Assembly: GCA_001004085.1 (NCBI GenBank)
Contig: LCQJ01000029.1
Coordinates: 1 to 6,475, forward strand
Direction of reading: 5' to 3'
Length of the DNA: 6,475 bases
From: Parcubacteria group bacterium GW2011_GWA2_50_10b
GTDB lineage: Bacteria > Patescibacteriota > Minisyncoccia > Phycocordibacterales > Zambryskibacteraceae
Shown here: positions 1 through 6,042 of the stretch, in pieces
Layout: every line of letters begins with the position of its first letter
How positions within the stretch are numbered: the first letter of the stretch is position 1
Position numbers and translations under genes: made by a program
The notes under the pieces: generated by a model
The model's input: only the letters and a program-made list of their open reading frames with translations
Told to the model about the DNA's origin: nothing
Databases searched by the model: none

Positions 1-629
1 GAGAGGTTGCCGCCCGGTACCAGAGCATCATTTGCCATAACAAGTACGTATGGCGTGCCTTGGCCGCCTGCGGCTATCGCCTCATTGTAGCTTGCAGTGA
101 CTTTTGCCGAGTAGGTACCCTCATTGAGACACTTGTTGAAGGCGTCTACATTGAGCCCTAATTGCTTCGCCACCACGGGCAACTGTGCGAGGTCGAGATT
201 ATTTTCCGATGGAGTTATCTCATAGATTTTGTCGAGGTAGGCAAAGAATGCCGCGTCGCCACCCTGTGCTGCCGCACACTCGGACGCTTCAGCTTCTTTA
301 GGTGCTTTGGAGTGGATTGAGGTAAGCGGGAATGCTCGGTATACCCACGCCACTTGGCCGCCCTCACCATAGTAGTCCATCACCTGGTGCATGGTGGTGT
401 GGAAGGTCTTGCAGTACGGGCACTCGAGGTCTGCATATTCTATGACCTTGACCAGCGCATTTGGATTGCCCAAAAGGTGGTCGCGGCTTAGGTCGTAGGC
501 CTGTGCTTTAATTGACCCATCGGTGGGAGTAGTCCCCGGTGTTGAACCCTTGCCGACCAAAAAAACCGCCCCGGCTATAAGTACTCCAGCGACAACAATA
601 GTAATAGGCAACGCATATTGTGATTTCAT
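1..629 (-). CDS. DsbA-like thiol-disulfide oxidoreductase (thioredoxin fold), membrane-anchored, 3' end cut off by window
   Basis: An open frame starts with ATG at 629-627 and runs off the window, with 209 residues visible. Residues 7-26 form one hydrophobic helix (LPITIVVAGVLIAGAVFLVG) that should act as an uncleaved anchor or signal peptide. A Thr/Gly/Pro-rich linker of about 15 residues follows. The thioredoxin fold begins near residue 58 and carries the redox motif C70-P-Y-C73 in the context EYADLECPYCKTFH, typical of the DsbA/Thioredoxin_4 family. The cis-proline loop G191-T-P-Y194 is also present, as are two further cysteines in the helical insertion (contexts SECAAA and NKCLN). The family oxidises or isomerises disulfides in exported proteins, so the domain should face outside the membrane. 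It lies 27 bp downstream of the exonuclease gene on the same strand. No Shine-Dalgarno sequence is evident. The fold is certain; the direction of the redox reaction and the partner are not. Confidence 0.92.
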   Translation of the reverse strand, partial: MKSQYALPITIVVAGVLIAGAVFLVGKGSTPGTTPTDGSIKAQAYDLSRDHLLGNPNALVKVIEYADLECPYCKTFHTTMHQVMDYYGEGGQVAWVYRAFPLTSIHSKAPKEAEASECAAAQGGDAAFFAYLDKIYEITPSENNLDLAQLPVVAKQLGLNVDAFNKCLNEGTYSAKVTASYNEAIAAGGQGTPYVLVMANDALVPGGNL

Positions 630-647
630 GTTGGCTATTCTACCTAA

Positions 648-675
648 AATCTAGGTCTAGCAATAGACTTGACAA
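648..675 (-). promoter_or_regulatory. possible internal promoter for the DsbA-like gene
   Basis: On the minus strand TTGTCA (675-670) and TAGATT (653-648) are separated by 16 bp. This would place a start of transcription near 641, about 12 nt before the ATG. The match is 5/6 and 4/6 to the sigma-70 consensus, and it overlaps the end of the upstream gene, so it is only a candidate. Confidence 0.25.
655..668 (-). repeat. small inverted repeat over the stop codon of the exonuclease gene
   Basis: On the minus strand GTCTA-TTGC-TAGAC forms a perfect 5-bp stem with a 4-nt loop, and the TAG stop lies at the junction of loop and 3' arm. No T-run follows, so it is not a convincing intrinsic terminator. 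It may be an RNA 3'-end structure or chance. Confidence 0.3.
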
Positions 676-1196
676 AATAGTTTGATGTCGCGCACGTCGC
701 CGTCGGAGAAGTCACGATACTTCAAGAGGCCATGCTTTTTTGCATACTCATACAACTCCAAAGTCAGCCGCACGTCGTCGATGCAATACTCGCGCACCTT
801 CTCCACATCGCCCTCCTCCCACCATTTGACGGCTTGTAGCCCGTTACTACTCTTTTTTTTACCGAGCGTCGCCTCGGCTATGTTGTCGAGCTTTAGCCGC
901 CGACCCAGCACGTTTTTTACCTCTTTTAATAGGTCGATGCTCGGCACTTGGGTGAGGTCTCCTGTGTAGTACTTGTTGAGGATAGGGATGTCGAAGTGGT
1001 CAGAGTTATAGCCGATAATAAGGTCCGCGTGCTCAAGCATAGGCCACAAGCGAGGAAGCTCTTCTTTTAAGAAGCTGTCAAACTGGTTTGTTTTTGAGTC
1101 ATGAATGCACGCAACGGTTAGCTCCAACTCGATTGGGTCGGGCATCGGGCCCGAAAAGGAGCCGGCAGTTTCAATGTCTAGAGTTATGCGCCGCAT
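657..1196 (-). CDS. DEDDy-type 3'-5' exonuclease / RNase H-like fold protein (YprB-like, PolB-exonuclease-like)
   Basis: The protein has 179 residues and is a single-domain nuclease. Exo motif I is L-D7-I-E9-T. Exo motif II is the segment LIIGYNSDHFDIPIL, with D69 as the metal ligand. Exo motif III is Y137-C-I-D-D141, the Y-x-x-x-D pattern that defines the DEDDy subclass. The segment SIDLLKEV near residues 86-93 and the NGLQAVKWWEEGD stretch are typical of stand-alone PolB-like/RNase_H_2 exonucleases. These proteins remove nucleotides from 3' ends with two metal ions; the natural substrate (DNA or RNA) cannot be read from the sequence. The start ATG overlaps the stop of hisS by one base (TAATG), which suggests translational coupling, and no separate ribosome site is seen. 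All four catalytic acids and the tyrosine are present, so it should be active. Confidence 0.85.
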   Translation of the reverse strand: MRRITLDIETAGSFSGPMPDPIELELTVACIHDSKTNQFDSFLKEELPRLWPMLEHADLIIGYNSDHFDIPILNKYYTGDLTQVPSIDLLKEVKNVLGRRLKLDNIAEATLGKKKSSNGLQAVKWWEEGDVEKVREYCIDDVRLTLELYEYAKKHGLLKYRDFSDGDVRDIKLFCQVYC

Positions 1197-2324
1197 TATG
1201 GGGTAAGGAAAAGTGATGCAAGCTTTGCGCGCGACCTCTGTTCCTCTTTGCCGGTTGCGAGGTCGCGCACGACAAACTCGCCGGACTGAAGCTCATTGTC
1301 GCCGACGACCACCAGGTATGGGATGCCGTGTTTGGCGGCGGCTTTTATCTGGTCGCCCAACTTCTTTTCGCCAAAATCGATTGCGGTTGCCACATTTCTT
1401 TCGCGCAACTCCTTTGCAATCGCGGCGGCTTCCTTTACCAGCGCCGGCGAAGTAACCGCCAGATACACTTTTGTCGGCGGCATATACTCGGGCAGTAGTC
1501 CGCGGGAGGAAAGGAAGTGTTGCAGGGTAGCATCGCCTGCGGCGGCGCCAACCGCCGGGAGCTTGTCGTCGCAAAAGAGGTCAAGCAGGTTGTCGTAACG
1601 GCCGCCTCCGCACAGCGAACGCGGGTTTGCGGGGTCGGTATCAAAAAGCTCAAATACAATACCGCTGTAGTAGTCAAAACCCCTCACAATAGAAGGGTCA
1701 AACACGGCATTTGTGACCCCGCGGTCTTTCAACATCGAGAGCACATCTGCCACGTCTGCAGGCATCTTATTTGGAGAGATAAGCTCGGCCGCCACTCCAA
1801 GGTCGGCGATTTCGCGCTCAAACTCGCCGCTGTGCATCTTGACGCGCCTGTCAAGGAACATCCGCAGTTTTTTAGCTGCCGCTTCGTCAAGTTTAAGCTC
1901 GCGCACCAGTGCGTCGAGGAAGTTGCGTGAGCTGCCAAAACTCGCGCAACCTGCCGTGCTGAGGCCGCTCGTAGCGAAAGAAGTTTTGCACCGAGTACCA
2001 TCGCAGAGGGTAGGCAAGCGTGCGGAATTTTCCTGCAACCATCCTGGCTACCGACGGTGTCATCTCCGGCCGGAGAGTTACTTCGCGACCGCCGCGGTCC
2101 ACAAAAGTGTAGGTCTGCTCGTTTGAAAGCTCTTCGTTTGCGGCACCTTTGGCGCGGTACAGCTCGGCCGGCTCCAATATAGAAGAGCTGTACTCGACAT
2201 AGCCATAACGCTCGCAGACCGCACGCCATGTGGCGGCAATGTAGTGCATGAATGCATACTCATTTGGGTAAAAGTCACGCACTCCCTTGTACGGCTCCAC
2301 CGACAATTTTTCTTTTTTAACCAT
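1196..2324 (-). pseudogene. hisS: histidyl-tRNA synthetase, interrupted by an internal deletion with frameshift
   Basis: The enzyme charges tRNA-His with histidine (class II synthetase). The N-terminal part reads from ATG 2324 to about 1929, some 132 residues. It contains YKGVRDFYP, the LRPEMTPSVAR segment and motif 2 (FFRYERPQHGRLREFWQL). Directly after QL the frame is lost and reaches a stop at 1893-1895. The C-terminal part continues one base out of phase, from about 1933 to the TAA at 1196-1198, with SSRNFLDALV, the histidine-specific IVRGFDYYSG, GGGRYDNL, a motif-3 region PAVGAAAGDATL, and a complete anticodon-binding domain ending KLASLFLTP. The two parts make about 377 residues where the family usually has about 420. 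Around 40 residues between QL and the SRNFL helix are therefore missing, including the usual QLNxDxFG strand that shapes the histidine pocket. I chose ATG 2324 because the family homology begins just after it. The product cannot work as given; a misassembly is a real alternative because the gene is normally essential. Confidence 0.88.
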
Positions 2325-2336
2325 AGTGTATGGTAC

Positions 2337-2362
2337 ATTGTAGCAGAAATGGATGACATCAA
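2337..2362 (-). promoter_or_regulatory. possible hisS promoter in the 24-bp divergent gap
   Basis: On the minus strand TACAAT (2342-2337) matches the -10 consensus in 5 of 6 positions and sits 12 bp before the hisS ATG, so the transcript would be nearly leaderless. A -35-like TTGATG (2362-2357) is only 14 bp upstream, which is short. The whole signal overlaps the first codons of truB, so the two genes probably share this control region. No Shine-Dalgarno sequence precedes either start. Confidence 0.35.
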
Positions 2363-3143
2363 AAACGAGCATGCCACAGCGGGTGATATAGTGCTCAACC
2401 TCTATAAAAAGCAGGGCGAAACTCCGCGCGAGTGTCTGGAGCGCCTACGCGAGTTAAACCCGCGCTACCTGCACGAGGTGTTGTCCTACGCCGGGCGGCT
2501 GGACCCAATGGCCGAGGGAGTGCTCCTATGCTTGGTGGGGAGAGCCAACAAGCACCGCTCAAACTACCTTGATTTAAACAAAGAGTACACACTAGATGTT
2601 TTGTTTGGCTTTGCAACCGACACCTACGACATACTCGGCCGCGTTATGGATGCAGGCAGTACAAAAACCGTGCGCCGCCGCAGTGTGGCGCAAGGCATCA
2701 ACGAGTTCCGCGGCAAGCGCGAACAGGAGTACCCGCCTTTCTCTTCCAAAACTGTAGAGGGTAGGTCGCTTATAGAGTGGGCGCGCAGCGGGGCTCTAAG
2801 CTCCATAGTACTCCCACAGCGCTCGGTCACCATCTACCATATCGAGCTTAAAGAAATGTACCGTGTAGATGAGAAAACTCTTCTCTCCTACATAGAGCAA
2901 AGTGTCGGGCTGGTGCAAGGAGACTTCCGGCAAGAGGAGATACTCCGCACCTGGCAGAGATATCTTAAAAAAAGCGGTACGCGCCTTTTCCCTGCGGCTA
3001 CAATCTACGTTGAGTGTTCTTCCGGCACCTATGTGCGCTCTATAGCGCACGAGCTTGGCAAGCAGCTTGGGGTGCCCGCGCTTGCACTCCACATTTTACG
3101 CACCAAGGTGGGCGAGCATGATATCGAAAACACCCTACGGTAG
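2349..3143 (+). CDS. truB: tRNA pseudouridine-55 synthase TruB
   Basis: This 264-residue protein isomerises uridine 55 in the T-loop of tRNAs to pseudouridine. The catalytic motif is SYAGRLDPMAEGVLL with Asp52 as the nucleophile. KEYTLDVLFGFATDTYDILG (residues about 77-96) and YPPFSSKTVEGR (about 127-138) are the family's substrate-loop and core motifs. The C-terminal core strand-helix VECSSGTYVRSIAHELGKQLG is also present. A separate C-terminal PUA domain is not apparent. The N-terminal KPxGxTS motif of ordinary TruB is replaced by LYKKQGETP, a divergence I associate with CPR-type enzymes. An upstream in-frame ATG at 2244 would lie inside hisS on the opposite strand. I prefer ATG 2349 because it begins just before the fold and leaves a 24-bp divergent gap. 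No Shine-Dalgarno sequence is seen. Confidence 0.93.
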   Translation: MDDIKNEHATAGDIVLNLYKKQGETPRECLERLRELNPRYLHEVLSYAGRLDPMAEGVLLCLVGRANKHRSNYLDLNKEYTLDVLFGFATDTYDILGRVMDAGSTKTVRRRSVAQGINEFRGKREQEYPPFSSKTVEGRSLIEWARSGALSSIVLPQRSVTIYHIELKEMYRVDEKTLLSYIEQSVGLVQGDFRQEEILRTWQRYLKKSGTRLFPAATIYVECSSGTYVRSIAHELGKQLGVPALALHILRTKVGEHDIENTLR

Positions 3144-3160
3144 GGTAAAGACCTTCTTTT
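3132..3160 (+). terminator. candidate weak terminator / 3'-end hairpin of truB
   Basis: ACCCTA-CGG-TAGGGT (3132-3146) is a perfect 6-bp stem with a 3-nt loop, and the truB stop TAG is the first triplet of the 3' arm. A T-rich stretch (TTCTTTT, 3154-3160) follows after a gap of about 8 bases. The stem is short and the T-run is displaced, so termination may be inefficient or the hairpin may only protect the 3' end. Confidence 0.4.
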
Positions 3161-3187
3161 ATACTATTCTTATCAACACAGAGCTTG

Positions 3188-3215
3188 TTGACTACAAGGC
3201 GGTGCAACTTACAAT
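3188..3215 (+). promoter_or_regulatory. sigma-70-type promoter of the polysaccharide operon
   Basis: TTGACT (3188-3193) and TACAAT (3210-3215) are separated by 16 bp, each matching the consensus in 5 of 6 positions. This is the best promoter match I see in the window. It lies in the 168-bp gap between truB and the glycosyltransferase and would start RNA near 3222, giving a leader of about 90 nt before ATG 3312. Confidence 0.6.
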
Positions 3216-3249
3216 CAAGTAGGACGTCGTGGCTTTCTGAAGCATGGCG

Positions 3250-3314
3250 CATGGGAAACCGGCATAGCCAAACACGGCTCTGTTGTTTTGTTGTGTTGCA
3301 AACATTTTCCCATG
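3250..3314 (+). promoter_or_regulatory. leader inverted repeat enclosing the glycosyltransferase start codon
   Basis: CATGGGAAA (3250-3258) is perfectly complementary to TTTCCCATG (3306-3314), and the 3' arm contains the ATG at 3312. The 47-nt loop holds a smaller stem, AGCC (3266-3269) with GGCT (3276-3279). Folding of this leader would bury the start codon. A 23-codon ORF (3251-3322) starts with the ATG of the 5' arm and overlaps the glycosyltransferase start in another frame. No Shine-Dalgarno sequence is present, so structure could be a main control of initiation. Function is inferred only from pairing. Confidence 0.4.
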
Positions 3315-4547
3315 ACAATTAATCTCAAAAATTTTATCCTGCCGACTCGGGCTGTTAAAACTTTTTTTAATGTAGAGAAAACGAATGTGTGCGCCATAAT
3401 CCCTACCTACAAACCGGGAATGTTTACTGTGACCCTCGTGGAAGATCTGATACGGTGGAATCCGCGCATCGCGGTGTACGTGGTTGACGACAGCACCCCG
3501 CGGGATAACCAGGAAACTTTTCGTATTTTTGAAAAAATTACACTGGCGTCAAACCGGGTAACACTGCTTCGAACACCATCCAACGCGCTCAAGGCGGGAG
3601 CACTCAATTACGCACTAAAATATATATTCGAAGGGAGAAAAGCGTATATGCCGGATGTTATTTTGACTCTGGACGACGACGTGGTCATTAGCCCAACCAC
3701 GGTGCAAAACTTGGTCGCAGAACTTATGTCCGGCACCAATCTCGGTGCAGTCTGCTCCCAGTGCGCGGTGCTAAATAAAAATAAAAACATACTGACCCGT
3801 TTGCAGGGGCTCGAATATCTTGGCTTTAATGCCACACGCTTGGCGGATGAGGGTTTTTATGGCGGGCCGTTGGTTATGCACGGCATGCTCACCGCCTTTC
3901 GAGCCCACGCCCTTTTTGGTGTTGGCGGTTTTGCGGAAAAGCATTTGATAGAAGATTACGAAATAACGGCACGGCTTAAAACACAGGGGTGGGGAGTGAA
4001 GGCCGCGATAAACTCCTACGCATGGACCATAGTGCCGGAGCGCTTTTCTGAACTGTGGCGGCAGAGGACGCGCTGGTCCTATGGCGGCCTTACAGTCATT
4101 GCAAAAGCCAAGCGCGCAGCCCCTGTGTTGCAAGACCTTCTTGGGCATGGCGTCTTCTTCTCCACCATACTCATGGTCGACCTCCTTATACTGCTTACGT
4201 TGTTTGGCAACGGCGGTTTTACGCACCCACAGCTCGCTTATTGGATTATAGGACTGTCTTTTTTACAGGTTGCAGTTTGGTACGTATTTCAACTGTGGCT
4301 CATGCGGTTTTATAGGGAAAAGGATATATACGACTGGGTTATACGCGCAAGTTTAATCCCAGAGTTTGTGTATAGTAACATGCTTACACTGGTGGTTGTC
4401 GGTTCGTACCTGTTCTTTATTTTTACTACTTTAACCCATACCGTGACGCAAAGGAGCGGGTCGGCATTGCAGGGTCTGGTTACCCGCTGTCGCAGGATGT
4501 TCCTGCTAATCGGCTATACTGACGGTTGGGGTACGCGAGTAAACTAA
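3312..4547 (+). CDS. membrane glycosyltransferase family 2 (polysaccharide synthase-like)
   Basis: The protein has 411 residues. A GT-A domain comes first: CAIIPTYKPG (27-36), V-V-D59-D60-S for nucleotide-sugar binding, the metal motif L-D121-D-D123, then MHGMLTAFRAHAL, the catalytic-base region LIE214-D215-YE, and Q251-R-T-R-W255. The ED and QxxRW pair is the signature of processive synthases such as hyaluronan, cellulose and poly-GlcNAc (PgaC/IcaA) synthases. Hydrophobic segments at about 281-298, 308-331 and 357-378 are membrane helices. No N-terminal helix precedes the catalytic domain, unlike PgaC, so this is a shortened layout. It probably polymerises a sugar from a nucleotide donor at the inner face of the membrane and passes it outward. 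An alternative in-frame start at 3288 would add 8 residues. It leads an operon with a small membrane protein and a NodB deacetylase, which supports a polymer that is later deacetylated. The exact sugar is unknown. Confidence 0.88.
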   Translation: MTINLKNFILPTRAVKTFFNVEKTNVCAIIPTYKPGMFTVTLVEDLIRWNPRIAVYVVDDSTPRDNQETFRIFEKITLASNRVTLLRTPSNALKAGALNYALKYIFEGRKAYMPDVILTLDDDVVISPTTVQNLVAELMSGTNLGAVCSQCAVLNKNKNILTRLQGLEYLGFNATRLADEGFYGGPLVMHGMLTAFRAHALFGVGGFAEKHLIEDYEITARLKTQGWGVKAAINSYAWTIVPERFSELWRQRTRWSYGGLTVIAKAKRAAPVLQDLLGHGVFFSTILMVDLLILLTLFGNGGFTHPQLAYWIIGLSFLQVAVWYVFQLWLMRFYREKDIYDWVIRASLIPEFVYSNMLTLVVVGSYLFFIFTTLTHTVTQRSGSALQGLVTRCRRMFLLIGYTDGWGTRVN

Positions 4548-4560
4548 AAACACTAAAACT

Positions 4561-4770
4561 ATGTTTAATTTCAACGGCGGAACAGGCATATCAGGAATTA
4601 GCACAGCCACTTTGAGCTTGTATGCGGGATATACGCTCTTGAGTGTCGGCAATGTGTGGATAAGCATCGGATTTTTGGCACTTACGGTTGCATACATGTG
4701 CCTGGTCGCTTGCACACTGTGCAGATACATAATCAATTTCCGTCGCAATAAATATTTATTAGATTATTGA
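4561..4770 (+). CDS. hypothetical small membrane protein in the polysaccharide operon
   Basis: The protein has 69 residues and I do not recognise its family. The first 14 residues are polar and Gly/Asn/Thr/Ser-rich (MFNFNGGTGISGIS). Residues about 16-30 and 32-55 are hydrophobic and could form one long helix or a two-helix hairpin. Three cysteines (47, 51, 54) sit at the end of the second segment, followed by a basic tail (R55, R61, R62, K64) that would lie in the cytoplasm. It starts 13 bp after the glycosyltransferase stop, and its TGA stop overlaps a TTG that is in frame with the next gene. Position alone recalls PgaD/IcaD, the small membrane partner of poly-GlcNAc synthases, but I see no sequence similarity. 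The polar-Gly/Thr, helix, basic-tail layout also loosely recalls sorting-signal tails, yet no LPxTG motif is present. Confidence 0.65.
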   Translation: MFNFNGGTGISGISTATLSLYAGYTLLSVGNVWISIGFLALTVAYMCLVACTLCRYIINFRRNKYLLDY

Positions 4771-4784
4771 CTTTAATTAAAAGT

Positions 4785-5984
4785 ATGAACATTTCCATAA
4801 CACGCACCTCTTTTTACACTCTGGCCATTGCCGCGGCCATGGCTCTCCTCTTTTTTTTGGGCGGGGCAGTCGCGCATGCTACAGGCACTGGCACAGTTAC
4901 ACTGACGTTTGATGACGGCAATCCCTCGCAGTATAAAACTCCAGCACAGATGTTGAAAGCCGTGGGGCAAAACGCGACATTCTACATAAACTCGGGTTTT
5001 TTGGGTCAAAGTGATTGGTATATGACCTGGAATCAAGTGAAGAAGCTCTACAACTCCGGTTTCGAAATAGCTGCACACGGGCTCACGCACATAGAGTTGC
5101 CGACGGTACCTTTAACAACTATCAAAAGTGAGATCAATAAAGACTACAACAATTTTGTTGCACGCAACATTACGCCGACCGACTTTGCGACTCCCTTTGG
5201 CGCCTACGACAACATAGTGCTTTCAACTATTGCCAAAAAATATAATTCTCATCGTGCTTTTGCAAACCAGGGGCTCAACTTTTGGCCGTACAACAAGTAC
5301 CTTTTGTATGTGCGCTACGTTACAAACCAAACAAGTTTGGAGCAGGCCAAGGCCTGGGTAGACGAGGCGGTAGAGCAAGACGGCTGGCTGGTGCTGGTGT
5401 TCCACGAGATCTTGCCAGTGGTTGAGCCAACAGACGACTACTCATGGGAAATTACAAAATTCCAAAGCTTTATAGACTACCTGTCATCAAAAAATATCAA
5501 AACAAAAACCGTATCGGAAGTACTCAAACAAAACGTCAATCTAATCAAAAACGCAAGCTTCGAGGAGGAGCTTGCCGGCTGGGTTACCGACAACATAAAT
5601 AGCATGAAGCTCAATACCGCCAACAACGGCAGTTACCCGACCCCAAAAAACAGCGTCAAGGTGGTGGGCACTACAAAGGGCGGCCACTTGTTTGGAAAAA
5701 AAGTCCCTGTTTCCTACGGGGTAACCTACGGGCTGCGAGTCTACACAGACAGCCAGAAGTTTACTTCAGGAGAAGTCGGCTTCTATATAGACGAGTACGA
5801 CGAGGGCGGCGCCTGGGTCTCTGGCAAGTGGCAGGGTGCGCTCTATAATCAAAATGTCATTGACCGCTCCTATGTGTACCAGCCGACCTCGGTACTGGTT
5901 AAGACCGCTGCCGTGCAAGTGTATGCGACCCCGGGTATGACTGGTAGCGTCTTTATTGACAATGTAGAGTTGTTTGCCCGTTAA
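4785..5984 (+). CDS. secreted polysaccharide deacetylase (NodB/CE4) with C-terminal carbohydrate-binding-like domain
   Basis: The protein has 399 residues. A signal peptide covers residues 1-32 (R7, hydrophobic core 11-29, cleavage likely after A-H-A32). The NodB domain follows. Motif 1 is T-F-D43-D44-G, with D43 as base and D44 as metal ligand. Motif 2 is H98-G-L-T-H102, the two histidine metal ligands. The motif-3 position reads T-P-F-G-A-Y without the usual arginine, and motif 5 is L-V-F-H207-E. CE4 enzymes remove N- or O-acetyl groups from amino-sugar polymers such as chitin, poly-GlcNAc or peptidoglycan. From about residue 252 to the end, N-L-I-x-N-x-S-F-E opens and F-I-D-N-V-E-L closes a beta-sandwich resembling CBM4/9-type modules, so the enzyme probably holds on to a glycan outside the cell. 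A TTG at 4767 overlaps the previous stop (TTGA) and would add 6 residues; I prefer ATG 4785, which gives a normal signal peptide. No clear Shine-Dalgarno sequence is seen. Confidence 0.9.
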   Translation: MNISITRTSFYTLAIAAAMALLFFLGGAVAHATGTGTVTLTFDDGNPSQYKTPAQMLKAVGQNATFYINSGFLGQSDWYMTWNQVKKLYNSGFEIAAHGLTHIELPTVPLTTIKSEINKDYNNFVARNITPTDFATPFGAYDNIVLSTIAKKYNSHRAFANQGLNFWPYNKYLLYVRYVTNQTSLEQAKAWVDEAVEQDGWLVLVFHEILPVVEPTDDYSWEITKFQSFIDYLSSKNIKTKTVSEVLKQNVNLIKNASFEEELAGWVTDNINSMKLNTANNGSYPTPKNSVKVVGTTKGGHLFGKKVPVSYGVTYGLRVYTDSQKFTSGEVGFYIDEYDEGGAWVSGKWQGALYNQNVIDRSYVYQPTSVLVKTAAVQVYATPGMTGSVFIDNVELFAR

Positions 5985-6042
5985 GGAGAGAATGGGAGTC
6001 TTAACGATGACCACCTTCCCATGCAGCCAGAGAGTAAATTAA
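5983..6042 (+). promoter_or_regulatory. translation-initiation region with overlapping 16-codon ORF and start-codon inverted repeat
   Basis: AAGGAG (5983-5988) overlaps the deacetylase stop and is the only strong Shine-Dalgarno-like sequence in the window. It lies 3 bases before an ATG (5992) that opens a 16-codon ORF ending at 6042, whereas the ATG of the next large gene (6021) is 32 bases away in another frame. ATGGGA (5992-5997) pairs with TCCCAT (6017-6022), extended by a G-U pair, so the large gene's ATG lies at the end of the 3' arm. Translation of the short ORF would open this stem, so it may act as a coupling or leader peptide. Confidence 0.35.

Noticed and set aside
1196..2038. A 280-residue minus-strand ORF that could be annotated as a stand-alone protein starting at 2038
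   Set aside because: Its first 35 or so residues are a wrong-frame reading of hisS motif 2; only the part after about 1933 is HisRS, so it is the C-terminal fragment of the broken hisS.
1517..2126. Plus-strand ORFs of 137 residues opposite hisS
   Set aside because: Arginine/serine-rich antisense shadows of a high-GC coding region, with no recognisable motif.
2244..2348. Upstream in-frame extension of truB from ATG 2244
   Set aside because: It lies entirely within the hisS start region on the other strand and adds a non-family sequence with an FFFF run before the TruB fold.
3160..3170. TATACT/TATTCT as -10 boxes just after truB
   Set aside because: No acceptable -35 at 15-19 bp; the TTGACT-16-TACAAT pair downstream is much better.
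3771..4226. Minus-strand 151-residue ORF opposite the glycosyltransferase
   Set aside because: The plus strand encodes a motif-complete GT2; the antisense frame shows no domain.
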